From an uncultured Clostridia bacterium (GTDB lineage: Bacteria; Bacillota; Clostridia; TANB77; CAG-508): a DNA stretch of 34,379 nucleotides. The position numbers and the translations under genes were made by a program. This document shows, piece by piece, positions 15,477-24,202 of this stretch. The stretch covers positions 1 to 34,379 of the forward strand of contig CAKPDO010000015.1 in assembly GCA_934148985.1 (NCBI GenBank), read 5' to 3'. Numbering within the stretch: position 1 is the first letter of the stretch; the number at the start of each line of letters is the position of its first letter. The notes under the pieces were generated by a model. That model saw only the letters and a list, made by a program, of their open reading frames with translations, was not told the DNA's origin and ran no database searches.

Positions 15477-16119
15477 ATGAAAAAGATAAAAAGGCCATCT
15501 ATGATGAAAAATACAATAATTCAATATGTACAGAATAATTCAAAAGAATATATTTTAGTTTCAATAATATTTATAATTGGAATATTTATCCGGAGTGATG
15601 TTTGTAAATAATTGTTCAGAAGAACAAGAAAAAAGTATAACATCATATGTAACAGAATTTACTCAAAAGTTCAAATCAATAGAAAAAATAGACAAATCTG
15701 GATTAAGAATTAATTCAATAAAGAAAAATGTTGGACTTACATTAATAATATGGCTTGCTGGTACAACAATAATTGGAATGCCTGTAGTTCTTGCAATTAT
15801 TTTGTTTAGGGGATTTTGTATGGGATATACAATATCTGCTATAACGTATACAATAGGAACAGGAAAAAGCTTTTTATTTTGCTTTTTTGGTTTGACTTTG
15901 CAAAATGTTTTATTTATTCCAGCACTTTTGACGATGGGAGTTAGTAGCATAAAACTATATAAGGCTATTGTAAATGACAGAAGAAAGGAAAATATAAAAA
16001 TTGAGGTTATAAGACATTTGGTGATTTCTTGTTTGATGTTAATTGTTTTGGGAATTTCAAGTATTTTAGAGTGTGAAGTGTCTTTAAGATTGTTAAGATT
16101 AGTGGTAAATTATATTTAA
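15477..16119 (+). CDS. spoIIM: Stage II sporulation protein M, expressed through a +1 frameshift
   Basis: SpoIIM is a mother-cell membrane protein that recruits SpoIID and SpoIIP for septal peptidoglycan remodelling during engulfment. The ATG at 15477 has AAGGAG upstream. The first 38 codons encode the N-terminal membrane segment (EYILVSIIFIIGIFI). The frame then meets CGG at 15591-15593 and would stop at TAA 15609-15611. Skipping C15591 continues as G-V-M-F-V-N-N-C and on through the rest of SpoIIM to 16119, with further membrane helices. The combined product is about 213 aa, the usual family length. Both halves look under selection. It could be a pseudogene or base error, but the shared CGG with sigF and spoIID argues against that. 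Confidence 0.85.
15588..15594 (+). promoter_or_regulatory. +1 frameshift site in spoIIM (ATC CGG A)
   Basis: The codon order is TTT ATC CGG AGT in the upstream frame. A +1 move at CGG gives ATC then GGA GTG ATG. I see no SD-like element at the RF2 distance and no obvious downstream pseudoknot. Confidence 0.6.
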
Positions 16120-16202
16120 TGGGAATTTTTATATTTTGAATTGGTTAAATTTGCAATGAAAAGCGAAAGAAGCTTCTATTATGGAATATTTAAAAATTAT
16201 TA

Positions 16203-16231
16203 TTGAAATGTGTACTAAAATATGATAAAAT
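16203..16231 (+). promoter_or_regulatory. Sigma-A promoter of the repeat protein gene
   Basis: TTGAAA (16203-16208) and TAAAAT (16226-16231) are separated by 17 nt, in the 196-bp gap after spoIIM. Confidence 0.7.
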
Positions 16232-16315
16232 TCAAGTCGGTTTTATGTTATCAAGGAATTAAAAAGAAACAAAAGATGTTAGAAAATAAGGTAAAACAAA
16301 GAATGGAGATTAAAA

Positions 16316-18319
16316 ATGGATTTAAATGAAGAAAAGCAAATACTAGAAATAATTTTTAAAGGTTATGACTTAGAAATAATATCTTTTGAACTAGATATTC
16401 CAATTAAAAAGTTGCAAAAATATAAACAAAAAATAGAAGATGCCAAACATGAAAGAGAAGAACAAGGGCTTTTAATTGACATGGATGAAATTGTTGGAGA
16501 GATAGCAGAAAATGAATATGCAAAAAATCAATCACAGATAATAACAATGGCAATGAAAGAAGGAAAATATGAAGAAGCAAAGAAAATAGGAAGAAAGTTT
16601 TTGGAAAATGAAATAATCCAATCGCAAATGATAACAATAGCAATAATGGAAAAGAAATATGAAGAGGCAAAGAAAATAGGAAAAAAATTTGAAGATTATG
16701 TACCAATTCAGTCGCAAATGATAACAATAGCAATTAAAGAAGGAAAATATAAAGAAGCAAAAGAAATAGGAAAAAGGTTTAAAGATTATGCGCCAATCCA
16801 GTCGCAAATGATAACAATAGCAATTAAAGAAGAGAAATATAAAGAAGCAAAAGAAATAGGAAAAAAATTTGAAGATTATGCACCAATCCAGTCGCAAATG
16901 ATCACCATAGCGATAATGGAAGAAAAATATGAAGAAGCGAAAGAAATAGGAGAAAGATTTTTAGAAAATACACGAATTCAGTCACAAATGATTGGAATAG
17001 CGATGACGAAAGAAGAATATGAAGAAGCAAAAGAAATAGGAGAAAGGTTTTTAAAAAATGCACGAATTCAGTCGCAGATGATAACCATCGCGATAATGCA
17101 AGAAAAATATGAAGAAGCAAAGAAAATAGGAAGAAAGTTTTTGGAAAATGAAATAATCCAATCGCAAATGATAACAATAGCAATAATAGAAAAGAAATAT
17201 GAAGAGGCAAAGGAAATAGGAAAAAAATTTGAAGATTATGCACCAATTCAGTCGCAAATGATAACCATAGCGATGATGGAAAAAAAATATGAAGAAGCAG
17301 AGAAAATAGGAAAAAAGTTTGAGGATTGGGCACATATACAAGCACAAATGATAACGATAGCAATAAAAAAAGGAAATTTTGAAAAAGCCAGAATGATAGG
17401 AGAAAGATTTAAAGAAAGCCCTGTAATTCAATCACAAATAGAAAGATTAGTAGGTGAGGATGATGATGAAAAGAAAGAAGTTCAACAATTAAAAGACTAT
17501 AACCCATTTGAAAAAGAAACAAAAAAAGAACTTAGAAATGCTAAATTTTTAAATGAAATAAAAACAAAAATATATTATGAAATAGAAACTGTAAACACAC
17601 AAGAAATTTTAGAAAATACGGAAATAACATCAAAAGAAAAACTATACTTATTATTGGCAGTTTATGAAAAAAACAGATCAACCGAAAGAATAAAGGAATT
17701 ATTAGAACAGTACAGAGGCACGGAAGAATACAAAAATATTAATACAATTTTACAAAGAACAAAAAGCAAGAAAAGAATGATGTTTGATTGGAACATTTAT
17801 GACGATTGTTTGGGTTGGGTATTAGATGAAAATTTAAAAAATGAATATGAAGAAAAAATAAGAATTTCAAAGGAAAAGAAAGCAAAAGATGAAGAAAAAA
17901 CAATGAAAATAGTTACTCCAAAAGCTTCAAAGAAAAAAGTAACATCAAGGAATACTGAAAGTTTGCAGAGCGAGAAAACAGAAAGGAAAAAAGACGACAA
18001 TAATAGACTTAGAGAAAGCCTAAAAGTAAAAAAACAGCCAAAATCAAAAAGCGTAGCACAAAAAGAAGATAAAATGAAACAAAAAAACAACTATTACCAT
18101 GTCTTAGATTTTCTTGTTGAAAAAAGAAAATCAATATATGTAAAAATGAATTCTATGGATCCAAAAATACAAAAAGAAGGTATTTCACAATGGGACAAAC
18201 TAGAGAATCTTATAGAAAAAACAAAGGAACAAAAGGAAAATATCGATTACATAGAGGCTATTTATAAAAAAGTAATAAAATTAGAAGAAAAAGAAAAAAT
18301 AAAAGATGTTGCTAGGTAG
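16316..18319 (+). CDS. Large helical-repeat protein with ten near-identical 30-residue repeats
   Basis: Function is not recognised. The 667-residue protein begins with a helix-turn-helix-like stretch (about 8-40, FELDIPIKKLQKYKQKI). From about residue 72 to 371 it has ten 30-residue repeats with consensus IQSQMITIAIKEEKYEEAKK followed by IGKKFEDYAP. The pattern suggests paired helices, TPR-like, forming a solenoid. A very charged Lys/Glu-rich C-terminus follows, with likely coiled coil. There is no signal peptide or membrane segment. It has its own promoter and lies between spoIIM and xerD. The repeats are also near-identical in DNA, implying recent expansion or gene conversion. Confidence 0.75.
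   Translation: MDLNEEKQILEIIFKGYDLEIISFELDIPIKKLQKYKQKIEDAKHEREEQGLLIDMDEIVGEIAENEYAKNQSQIITMAMKEGKYEEAKKIGRKFLENEIIQSQMITIAIMEKKYEEAKKIGKKFEDYVPIQSQMITIAIKEGKYKEAKEIGKRFKDYAPIQSQMITIAIKEEKYKEAKEIGKKFEDYAPIQSQMITIAIMEEKYEEAKEIGERFLENTRIQSQMIGIAMTKEEYEEAKEIGERFLKNARIQSQMITIAIMQEKYEEAKKIGRKFLENEIIQSQMITIAIIEKKYEEAKEIGKKFEDYAPIQSQMITIAMMEKKYEEAEKIGKKFEDWAHIQAQMITIAIKKGNFEKARMIGERFKESPVIQSQIERLVGEDDDEKKEVQQLKDYNPFEKETKKELRNAKFLNEIKTKIYYEIETVNTQEILENTEITSKEKLYLLLAVYEKNRSTERIKELLEQYRGTEEYKNINTILQRTKSKKRMMFDWNIYDDCLGWVLDENLKNEYEEKIRISKEKKAKDEEKTMKIVTPKASKKKVTSRNTESLQSEKTERKKDDNNRLRESLKVKKQPKSKSVAQKEDKMKQKNNYYHVLDFLVEKRKSIYVKMNSMDPKIQKEGISQWDKLENLIEKTKEQKENIDYIEAIYKKVIKLEEKEKIKDVAR
16526..17428 (+). 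repeat. Ten tandem 90-bp repeats inside the gene
   Basis: Each unit contains CAGTCGCAAATGATAACAAT and GAAGAAGCAAAAGAAATAGG or close variants, at 90-bp spacing. Units 1-2 (around 16580-16720) and 7-8 (around 17120-17260) are especially alike, pointing to a six-unit block duplication. Confidence 0.85.
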
Positions 18320-18395
18320 ATTGGGGATAAATAAATTAAAAAAATTGTGAGAGGACATAGTGGAAGAAAAAAATAAAAAAAATCACAAAAAACTA

Positions 18396-18424
18396 TTTAC
18401 AATTTTGAATTAGTTTGATATAAC
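18396..18424 (+). promoter_or_regulatory. Sigma-A promoter of xerD
   Basis: TTTACA (18396-18401) and TATAAC (18419-18424) are separated by 17 nt. Confidence 0.65.
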
Positions 18425-18482
18425 ATAGGAGAAACTTATGTAAATAAATTATTGCATAAAATATAGAAGATGGAGAAGGGTA

Positions 18483-19364
18483 ATGGAAAAACAATTAAAA
18501 CAATTTTATAAATTTCTTGAAGTAGATAAAAAAGCATCAAATAATACACTTCAATCATACAAAAGAGATTTAACACAATTTTCAGAGTATTTAGATGAAA
18601 AAGGAATAAAGTATAACAAAATAGACGAAGAAGAAATAAAAGAGTATTTGGAAGAACTAGAAAGACAAGGGAAAAAGCCATCAACGGTATCAAGGACAAT
18701 CGCATCAATAAGGGCATTCTATCAATATGAAGAAAAAAATAAAAAGATTGAAAAGAATCCAACTGAGAATATACAATCTCCCAAAATTGAGAAAAGAACA
18801 CCTTGTATATTAACTTCAAAAGAAGTAGAACTTTTATTAGATCAACCTAAAGATGTTGATTTAAAAGGAACAAGGGATAAAGCTATGCTTGAGTTTGCAT
18901 ATGCAACAGGAATGAGAGTTACTGAAATTATATCTCTAAATATTGAGGATGTAAATTTGAATGATGGAATAGTTATATGTAAAAATGGAAGCAGAACAAG
19001 GAACATTCCACTTGGAAAAATGTCATTAAGTGCATTAAAAGAATATATAGAACAAGCACGTAATATTTTGGTTACATCAGAAAAAGAAAAAGCATTATTT
19101 GTTAATTTAAATGGTAGAAGACTTACAAGACAAGGATTTTGGAAAATAATAAAATATTATCAAGAACAAGCAAATATTACAAAGGATATAACACCACATA
19201 CTTTAAGACATTCATTTGCAACACATTTATTACAAAATGGTGCTGATTTGAAATCAATCCAAATGATGCTTGGACATTCTGATATATCGTCAACACAAGT
19301 TTATATGCAATTTCAAAATGATGGATTAAATGATGTTTATAAAAAAACACATCCAAGAGCATAG
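18483..19364 (+). CDS. xerD: Tyrosine recombinase XerD-like
   Basis: XerC/D recombinases resolve chromosome dimers at dif. The 293-residue product has an N-terminal SAM-like core-binding domain (about 1-90) and a catalytic domain with Arg145 (ATGMRVTE), Lys167, HTLRH (His239, Arg242), LGHSD (His265) and Tyr274 as nucleophile. The set is complete. Position downstream of spoIIM matches Bacillus, where xerD follows the spoIIM-fur region. No dif-like site or mobile cargo is seen nearby, so a housekeeping role is preferred over an integrase. The assignment to XerD rather than XerC is by context. Confidence 0.9.
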   Translation: MEKQLKQFYKFLEVDKKASNNTLQSYKRDLTQFSEYLDEKGIKYNKIDEEEIKEYLEELERQGKKPSTVSRTIASIRAFYQYEEKNKKIEKNPTENIQSPKIEKRTPCILTSKEVELLLDQPKDVDLKGTRDKAMLEFAYATGMRVTEIISLNIEDVNLNDGIVICKNGSRTRNIPLGKMSLSALKEYIEQARNILVTSEKEKALFVNLNGRRLTRQGFWKIIKYYQEQANITKDITPHTLRHSFATHLLQNGADLKSIQMMLGHSDISSTQVYMQFQNDGLNDVYKKTHPRA

Positions 19365-19380
19365 AAATTATATAAAACTA

Positions 19381-19409
19381 TTGCAAGTATGAAAAAAATG
19401 TGATAGTAT
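19381..19409 (+). promoter_or_regulatory. Sigma-A promoter upstream of pheS
   Basis: TTGCAA (19381-19386) and TAGTAT (19404-19409) are separated by 17 nt. The start point would be near 19416. Confidence 0.7.
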
Positions 19410-19427
19410 AGTAAACATAATATAAAG

Positions 19428-19470
19428 ATCCATTTCGTCCTATACATAGGGGGAAGTGGATTATTTTTTT
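19428..19470 (+). terminator. Terminator/attenuator in the pheS leader
   Basis: ATCCATTTC (19428-19436) pairs with GAAGTGGAT (19453-19461), with inner CCTA/TAGG around a TACA loop, then TATTTTTTT. It lies downstream of the promoter at 19381, so it would attenuate pheST or release a short RNA of about 55 nt. It may also terminate xerD. Confidence 0.75.
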
Positions 19471-19476
19471 GACACG

Positions 19477-19523
19477 TTGGTATTGGTCATTCTGGCAAAT
19501 ATACAAAAAAGAACCAGTACCAA
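19477..19523. repeat. REP-like inverted repeat upstream of pheS
   Basis: TTGGTATTGGT (19477-19487) pairs with ACCAGTACCAA (19513-19523). The right side carries AAAAAAGAACCAGTACCAA, a variant of the family core. It is followed by AACAAGAAAGGTAGG and the pheS start. Confidence 0.65.
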
Positions 19524-19559
19524 TGGAGACGATGGTTAAACAAGAAAGGTAGGTAAAAA

Positions 19560-20609
19560 ATGAAAGAGCAAATAGAACAAATCAAACAAAAATCAATTGA
19601 AGAAATAGAAAATTCAAAAGATTTAAAAAGTTTGGAAGAATTAAGAATAAAATATTTAGGAAAAAAAGGTGAGTTGACAGCAGTATTAAGAGGAATGAAA
19701 GATTTATCACCAGAAGAAAGACCCGTAATTGGAAACCTTGTAAATGAAGTAAAAGAGAAACTTGAAAATATGATACAAGAAAAAGAAGAAGCATTAAAAA
19801 AGGAAGAGCTAAATAAGAGATTAGAGGCTGAAAAGATAGATGTTACACTTCCTGGAAATAAATTAAAAAGGGGAAGTTTGCATCCAGTAAATAGAATAAT
19901 AGAGGATATAGAGGATTTATTTGTATCTATGGGATATGATGTAGTAGAAGGACCAGAACTTGAAACAGATGAGTTTTGCTTTGAAAGACTAAATTTACCA
20001 AAAGGACATCCAGCAAGAGATATGCAAGATAGTTTTTACATCACAGATGAATATTTACTAAGAACTCAAACTTCGGCTGTTCAAGCAAGAACAATGGTTG
20101 CAAATACTGAAAAAAGTCCAATTAGAATAATAACAGCAGGAAAAACATATCGTAGAGAAGATGATGCAACACATTCACATCAATTTAATCAAATAGAGGG
20201 ATTAGTAATTGATAAAAAGGAAAGAAATGTATCTCTTGCAGACCTTAAAGGAACTTTGGAAGTTTTTGTTAGAAAAATAATAGGAGCAAATTTGGATTTA
20301 AGGTTTAGACCAAGTTATTTCCCTTTTACAGAACCATCTTATGAGGTTGATGTAACATGCTTTAAGTGTGGTGGTAAAGGATGTAATCTTTGCAAGGGCA
20401 CAGGTTGGATAGAAGTTTTGGGAAGCGGTATTGTTCATCCAAATGTTTTAAAAATGAATGGATATGACCCTGAAAAATATGGCGGATTTGCATTTGGAAC
20501 TGGTATTGATAGACTTGCTATGTTTAGATATGGTATTACAGATATGAGATATCTTTATGCAAATGATGTAAGATTTTTGAAACAATTTGATAGAAAGGAT
20601 GAGGAGTAA
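19560..20609 (+). CDS. pheS: Phenylalanyl-tRNA synthetase alpha subunit
   Basis: This is the catalytic subunit of the alpha2beta2 PheRS. The N-terminal coiled coil (about 1-90, including LRIKYLGKKGELTAVLRGMK) is typical. The class II core follows: HPARDMQDSFYI, LLRTQTSAVQARTM, ITAGKTYRREDDATHSHQFNQIEGLV (motif 2), PSYFPFTEPSYEVDV and FGTGIDRLAMFRYGI (motif 3). CFKCGGKGCNLCKGTGWIEV is the usual insertion. The length of 349 aa is normal. AAAGGTAGG precedes the ATG. It is cotranscribed with pheT across a REP-like repeat. Confidence 0.97.
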   Translation: MKEQIEQIKQKSIEEIENSKDLKSLEELRIKYLGKKGELTAVLRGMKDLSPEERPVIGNLVNEVKEKLENMIQEKEEALKKEELNKRLEAEKIDVTLPGNKLKRGSLHPVNRIIEDIEDLFVSMGYDVVEGPELETDEFCFERLNLPKGHPARDMQDSFYITDEYLLRTQTSAVQARTMVANTEKSPIRIITAGKTYRREDDATHSHQFNQIEGLVIDKKERNVSLADLKGTLEVFVRKIIGANLDLRFRPSYFPFTEPSYEVDVTCFKCGGKGCNLCKGTGWIEVLGSGIVHPNVLKMNGYDPEKYGGFAFGTGIDRLAMFRYGITDMRYLYANDVRFLKQFDRKDEE

Positions 20610-20632
20610 TCGAAAAAACTCCATCCGCCAAA

Positions 20633-20659
20633 GGACAATGTTCGTAAAAGAACCGGTCC
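20633..20659. repeat. REP-like hairpin between pheS and pheT
   Basis: GGACAATGTTC (20633-20643) pairs with GAACCGGTCC (20650-20659). It is followed by AACAAGAAAGGAAGA and the pheT start, the same arrangement as before nusA. Confidence 0.7.
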
Positions 20660-20687
20660 AAAATGAACAAGAAAGGAAGAACAAGAA

Positions 20688-23060
20688 ATGAAATTAAGTA
20701 CGAATTTTTTAAAAGAGTATGTAAATATAGATGATAGCATAGATGTAAAAACTTTAGCTGAAGATATGACAAGAGTAGGAAATGAATATGACTCAGCAGA
20801 AAAGCTAATAAATGCAAGTCATTTAATAATAGGTGAAGTAATAGAATGTGAAGAACATCCTGATTCTGACCATCTTCATGTATGCAAAGTAAATATAGGA
20901 ACTGAAATACTTGATATAGTATGTGGAGCTCCTAATGTAAGAAAAGGCTTAAAAGTTATTGTTGCACAAGTTGGAGCAGAATTACTTGGAGATTTTAAGA
21001 TAAAAAAAGGAATGATAAGAGGTCAAGTTTCAAATGGAATGTTATGCGCATTATATGAGATTGGAATTGATAAAAAGTTTTTATCAGAAGCTGACAAAAA
21101 TGGAATTGCAGAGCTTCCAGATAATGCTCCAATAGGAGGGGATCCTATTAAATTTATGGGTCTTGATGATGGTGTTATAGATTTTGATTTAACAGCCAAT
21201 AGAGGAGATTTATTGAGTGTTTTAGGAATGGCATATGAAGTTTCAGCTATATATGACAAAGAGGTAAAAATACCAGATTTAAGCCATAGTGATATTGATG
21301 AAGAAATTTCTAATGAGTTTGAAACTAAAATTGAAACGGATAATTGTACATTGTTTTTAACAAAAAAGGTTAAAGATGTTCAAATTAAAGAAAGTCCAGA
21401 CTTTATAAAAAATAGATTGATTGCGTCTGGAATTAGACCAATAAATAATGTTGTTGATATTAGTAACTATGTTATGCTTGAACTTGGCCAACCACTTCAT
21501 TTTTATGATGCAGATAACCTTGGCAAAAAAATAGTTGTTAGAATGGCAAATGATGGAGAAAAATTGACTACATTAGATGAACAAGAAAGAACTTTAACAA
21601 AAGATGATATTGCAATTACAGATGGAGAAAAAGCAGTTGGACTAGCAGGAGTTATGGGAGGCTTAAATACTGAAGTTGAGAATACAACAAAAAATGTTAT
21701 AATAGAAGCGGCTATTTTTGATTCAGTAAAGGTAAGAAAAACATCAAATAAAATTTTAAGAAGTGAGGCAAGTAACAGATTTGAAAAGGGGCTAGACCCA
21801 GCAAGAACATATATGGCTATAGAAAGAGCTTGTAATTTGTTAGAGAAATATGCTGGGGCAAAAGTATTAAAAGGAATGCTTAAATATGATGTAACAAATA
21901 ATAAAGAAAAGAAAATTGAGATTGAATATAAGCTTATAAATGATGTTTTAGGAACTAATATTTCAAATGAAGACATTGTAAATGCTTTTAGAAGATTAAA
22001 ATTTGAAACTATAGCTAATGAAAAATCTGTAACAGTTATTGTTCCAACTAGAAGAATTGATATTGAAATAAAAGAAGATTTAATTGAAGAAGTTGGAAGA
22101 ATTTATGGCGTAAATAATATTCAAGGTAAACTTCCTGTTGTTCCAATGAAAATGGGTTATGTTGATAAAACTATGAGAAAAATTAGACATAAGATGTGTG
22201 ACCTTGGATTAAATGAAACATTATCATATGTTTTAATAAATGATAAAGATGTAAAGAAATTTACAACTGATGAATTTGAACCATTAAAATTGCTTGACCC
22301 AATAACAGAGGAAAGAAATACACTAAGATATAGCATAATTCCATCACTATATAAAATATACGAATATAATAAAGCTCGTGAAAATAAAGATGTATGCCTA
22401 TTTGAAATTGGAAAAGGTTTCTGGAACAAAAATGGAGAATTTGGCGAAAACAAAAAGATTTGCGTATTAATGACTGGAAAATATTACAATAAAATTGGAT
22501 ATAATGAACAAATTAATTTCTATGATATTAAAGGTGTAACAGAAGAATTACTTGACTTTTTAGGATATAATGGAAGATATAGTTTTGTTATTCCTAAACA
22601 GATGCCAAAAGAATTCCATCCAGGCCAAACGGCAGAAATTTCAGTAAATAACGATATTGTTGGAATTATAGGTAGAATTCATCCTGAAATTGAAAAAGAA
22701 AATGTTTTTGTAATGGAAATAAATCTTGATAAATTACTTACAAAACGTGTTGGAAAAATGAAGTTTAAAGAGATTTCAAAATTCCCTGTAATTAAAAAAG
22801 ATTTATCAATTTTAACTGATAAAAATATTTCTTCATTGGATTTAGCAAATAAAATTAAGAAATCAGCAGGTAAACTTTTAATTGATATTAATGTTTTTGA
22901 CTTATATGAAGGAAAAAATATTGACGAAAATAAAAAGAGCCTAGCATATTCTTTAACTTTTGGAGATAATAACAGAACATTAAATGATGATGAAATAAAT
23001 GCTGTTATGGATAAAGTAATAGCAAATTTGGAAAAAGATGGAATGGAACTTAGAAAATAA
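20688..23060 (+). CDS. pheT: Phenylalanyl-tRNA synthetase beta subunit
   Basis: The beta subunit binds tRNA-Phe and carries editing activity. The 790-residue protein has the family order: an N-terminal tRNA-binding domain (about 40-150, VIECEEHPDSDHLHVCKV), the B3/B4 editing domain (SGIRPINNVVDISNYVMLELGQPLHFYD region), a B5 domain, the catalytic-like core, and a C-terminal ferredoxin-like anticodon-binding domain (KFPVIKKDLSIL onward). AAAGGAAGA precedes the ATG. The operon ends at the hairpin at 23126. Confidence 0.97.
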   Translation: MKLSTNFLKEYVNIDDSIDVKTLAEDMTRVGNEYDSAEKLINASHLIIGEVIECEEHPDSDHLHVCKVNIGTEILDIVCGAPNVRKGLKVIVAQVGAELLGDFKIKKGMIRGQVSNGMLCALYEIGIDKKFLSEADKNGIAELPDNAPIGGDPIKFMGLDDGVIDFDLTANRGDLLSVLGMAYEVSAIYDKEVKIPDLSHSDIDEEISNEFETKIETDNCTLFLTKKVKDVQIKESPDFIKNRLIASGIRPINNVVDISNYVMLELGQPLHFYDADNLGKKIVVRMANDGEKLTTLDEQERTLTKDDIAITDGEKAVGLAGVMGGLNTEVENTTKNVIIEAAIFDSVKVRKTSNKILRSEASNRFEKGLDPARTYMAIERACNLLEKYAGAKVLKGMLKYDVTNNKEKKIEIEYKLINDVLGTNISNEDIVNAFRRLKFETIANEKSVTVIVPTRRIDIEIKEDLIEEVGRIYGVNNIQGKLPVVPMKMGYVDKTMRKIRHKMCDLGLNETLSYVLINDKDVKKFTTDEFEPLKLLDPITEERNTLRYSIIPSLYKIYEYNKARENKDVCLFEIGKGFWNKNGEFGENKKICVLMTGKYYNKIGYNEQINFYDIKGVTEELLDFLGYNGRYSFVIPKQMPKEFHPGQTAEISVNNDIVGIIGRIHPEIEKENVFVMEINLDKLLTKRVGKMKFKEISKFPVIKKDLSILTDKNISSLDLANKIKKSAGKLLIDINVFDLYEGKNIDENKKSLAYSLTFGDNNRTLNDDEINAVMDKVIANLEKDGMELRK

Positions 23061-23125
23061 TTTTTTTCATTGAGATAGTTTCTTTTTGCGAAATGATACG
23101 GCCTAAATGCAAAAAGATAATATAA

Positions 23126-23157
23126 AAAAGGTAGCAAACTAAATATTGCTACCTTTT
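23126..23157. terminator. Bidirectional terminator between pheT and the XRE gene
   Basis: A 12-bp stem AAAAGGTAGCAA (23126-23137) with TTGCTACCTTTT (23146-23157) has flanking A and T runs. It overlaps the last codon of the convergent gene. Confidence 0.85.
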
Positions 23158-23494
23158 AATAATTTTTATCTATATGAATAATTATATCTCTAAAAACTTT
23201 TCTATCATTAGCAGAAAATGCATTCAAATATTCTTGCAAGTGAGAATCTAAAGTATCTTCTCTAAATTCAAGTAGAGGCTCAAATAATTTATTTGGCGAA
23301 ATTTTTAAAAAGTTACATAAATTTAACAAAGTAGGAACGCTACCAACATTTCTACCATTTTCGATATTTCTTAATAAATCTATTGATATATTGACACTTT
23401 CAGCAGTAAATTCTTGTGTATATTTTAATTCTTTTCTAGCATATTTTAAATTTTTACCTAAAACTTGTAATATGTCCGCATTAGTTATTAGCAA
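23156..23494 (-). CDS. XRE-family helix-turn-helix regulator
   Basis: A small DNA-binding protein of about 112 residues. The HTH covers GKNLKYARKELKYTQEFTAE followed by SVNISIDLLRNIENGRNVGS, the classic XRE pattern. The rest is a short C-terminal tail, possibly for dimerisation. The start is uncertain: GTG at 23503 (115 aa) or TTG at 23494, the latter placed six bases after AGGTG. It lies between the convergent pheT and the MutS-I-like gene on the same strand. The target is unknown. In this context it may regulate the neighbouring small genes. Confidence 0.85.
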   Translation of the reverse strand: MLITNADILQVLGKNLKYARKELKYTQEFTAESVNISIDLLRNIENGRNVGSVPTLLNLCNFLKISPNKLFEPLLEFREDTLDSHLQEYLNAFSANDRKVFRDIIIHIDKNY

Positions 23495-23636
23495 TATTAA
23501 CACCTACTTTCTATGCTATACATAATATCATTGAAATGAAATATAAAAAAGTGAGCTAAAATAATTAAATTCACAAATAGGTGCAAAAATAATTATTAAT
23601 GATAATATTGCCAGAAAAGTAAGTTTTTATTCATTT

Positions 23637-24053
23637 TTAATGTGTTTTAAATTCTTTAATTTTATTTTGCAATTCATTTAATAGGCTATATGCTTGAGAA
23701 ATTGATAAATCATCAATTTCAACATTTAAAAAATTTGAAATTAATTCATCAAAAGTTTGAGAATTAATGCAAGTTTCTAAATCACAGTTAAATATGTCTT
23801 CTGATATAGTAATTATTTTAAAATTTATCTTTAAATCATTCATTTTATCACAATATAGCTTATAACAGTCTGATGGAAATTCACACTTCATAAGAACTGA
23901 ATTAAAATTTGTTAGTTCTAAATTAAGTAGTGGTGCTATTCTTGTTGCATCATTTGCTATAAAGATGTACTTTTGTGGTGTTTGAAACAAATAGAAAAAA
24001 TTTGAGTCTTCTATTTTTAATGATAAGTATTTTTGGTATAATTTATTGTTCAT
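23637..24053 (-). CDS. Stand-alone MutS domain I-like protein
   Basis: A 138-residue protein. Residues about 5-80 align by eye with MutS domain I: LYQKYLSLK for MMQQYLRLK, NDATRIAPLLNLELT for DDAKRASQLLDISLT, then a strand-helix segment (LMKCEFPSDCYKLYCDKMND). The mismatch-binding Phe-x-Glu of MutS (GDFYELF) is replaced by PQKYIFI, so classical mismatch intercalation is unlikely. No ATPase follows. AAAGGA lies upstream of the ATG. It is divergent from the RHH gene at 24203. The domain call is by pattern, and the function is unknown. Confidence 0.6.
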   Translation of the reverse strand: MNNKLYQKYLSLKIEDSNFFYLFQTPQKYIFIANDATRIAPLLNLELTNFNSVLMKCEFPSDCYKLYCDKMNDLKINFKIITISEDIFNCDLETCINSQTFDELISNFLNVEIDDLSISQAYSLLNELQNKIKEFKTH

Positions 24054-24202
24054 TTTGACACGTCCTTTTCTAAATAAAATTTATTATATAAAAAATTTTT
24101 GAAAAAAATAACCACTATTATTGGTTGCTAAAAAATATATATTGTAGTGATTTAATAATACAAAATAAAAGTATATAATCTATCTAAAAAGGTGGGGGTA
24201 AA

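Noticed and set aside
16526..17428. A CRISPR array, suggested by regular repeats
   Set aside because: The 90-bp units have no unique spacers and are in frame within a protein gene.
16404..17431. Long open frames on the minus strand across the repeat gene
   Set aside because: They are shadows of the repeated plus-strand codons, rich in Phe, Leu and Tyr from reversed AT-rich sequence, with no ribosome binding sites.
18483..19364. Integrase of a mobile element
   Set aside because: No attachment site, excisionase or cargo is nearby, and the position next to spoIIM matches housekeeping xerD.
19381..19560. A T-box upstream of pheS
   Set aside because: There is no T-box sequence and no room for the specifier stem between promoter and terminator.
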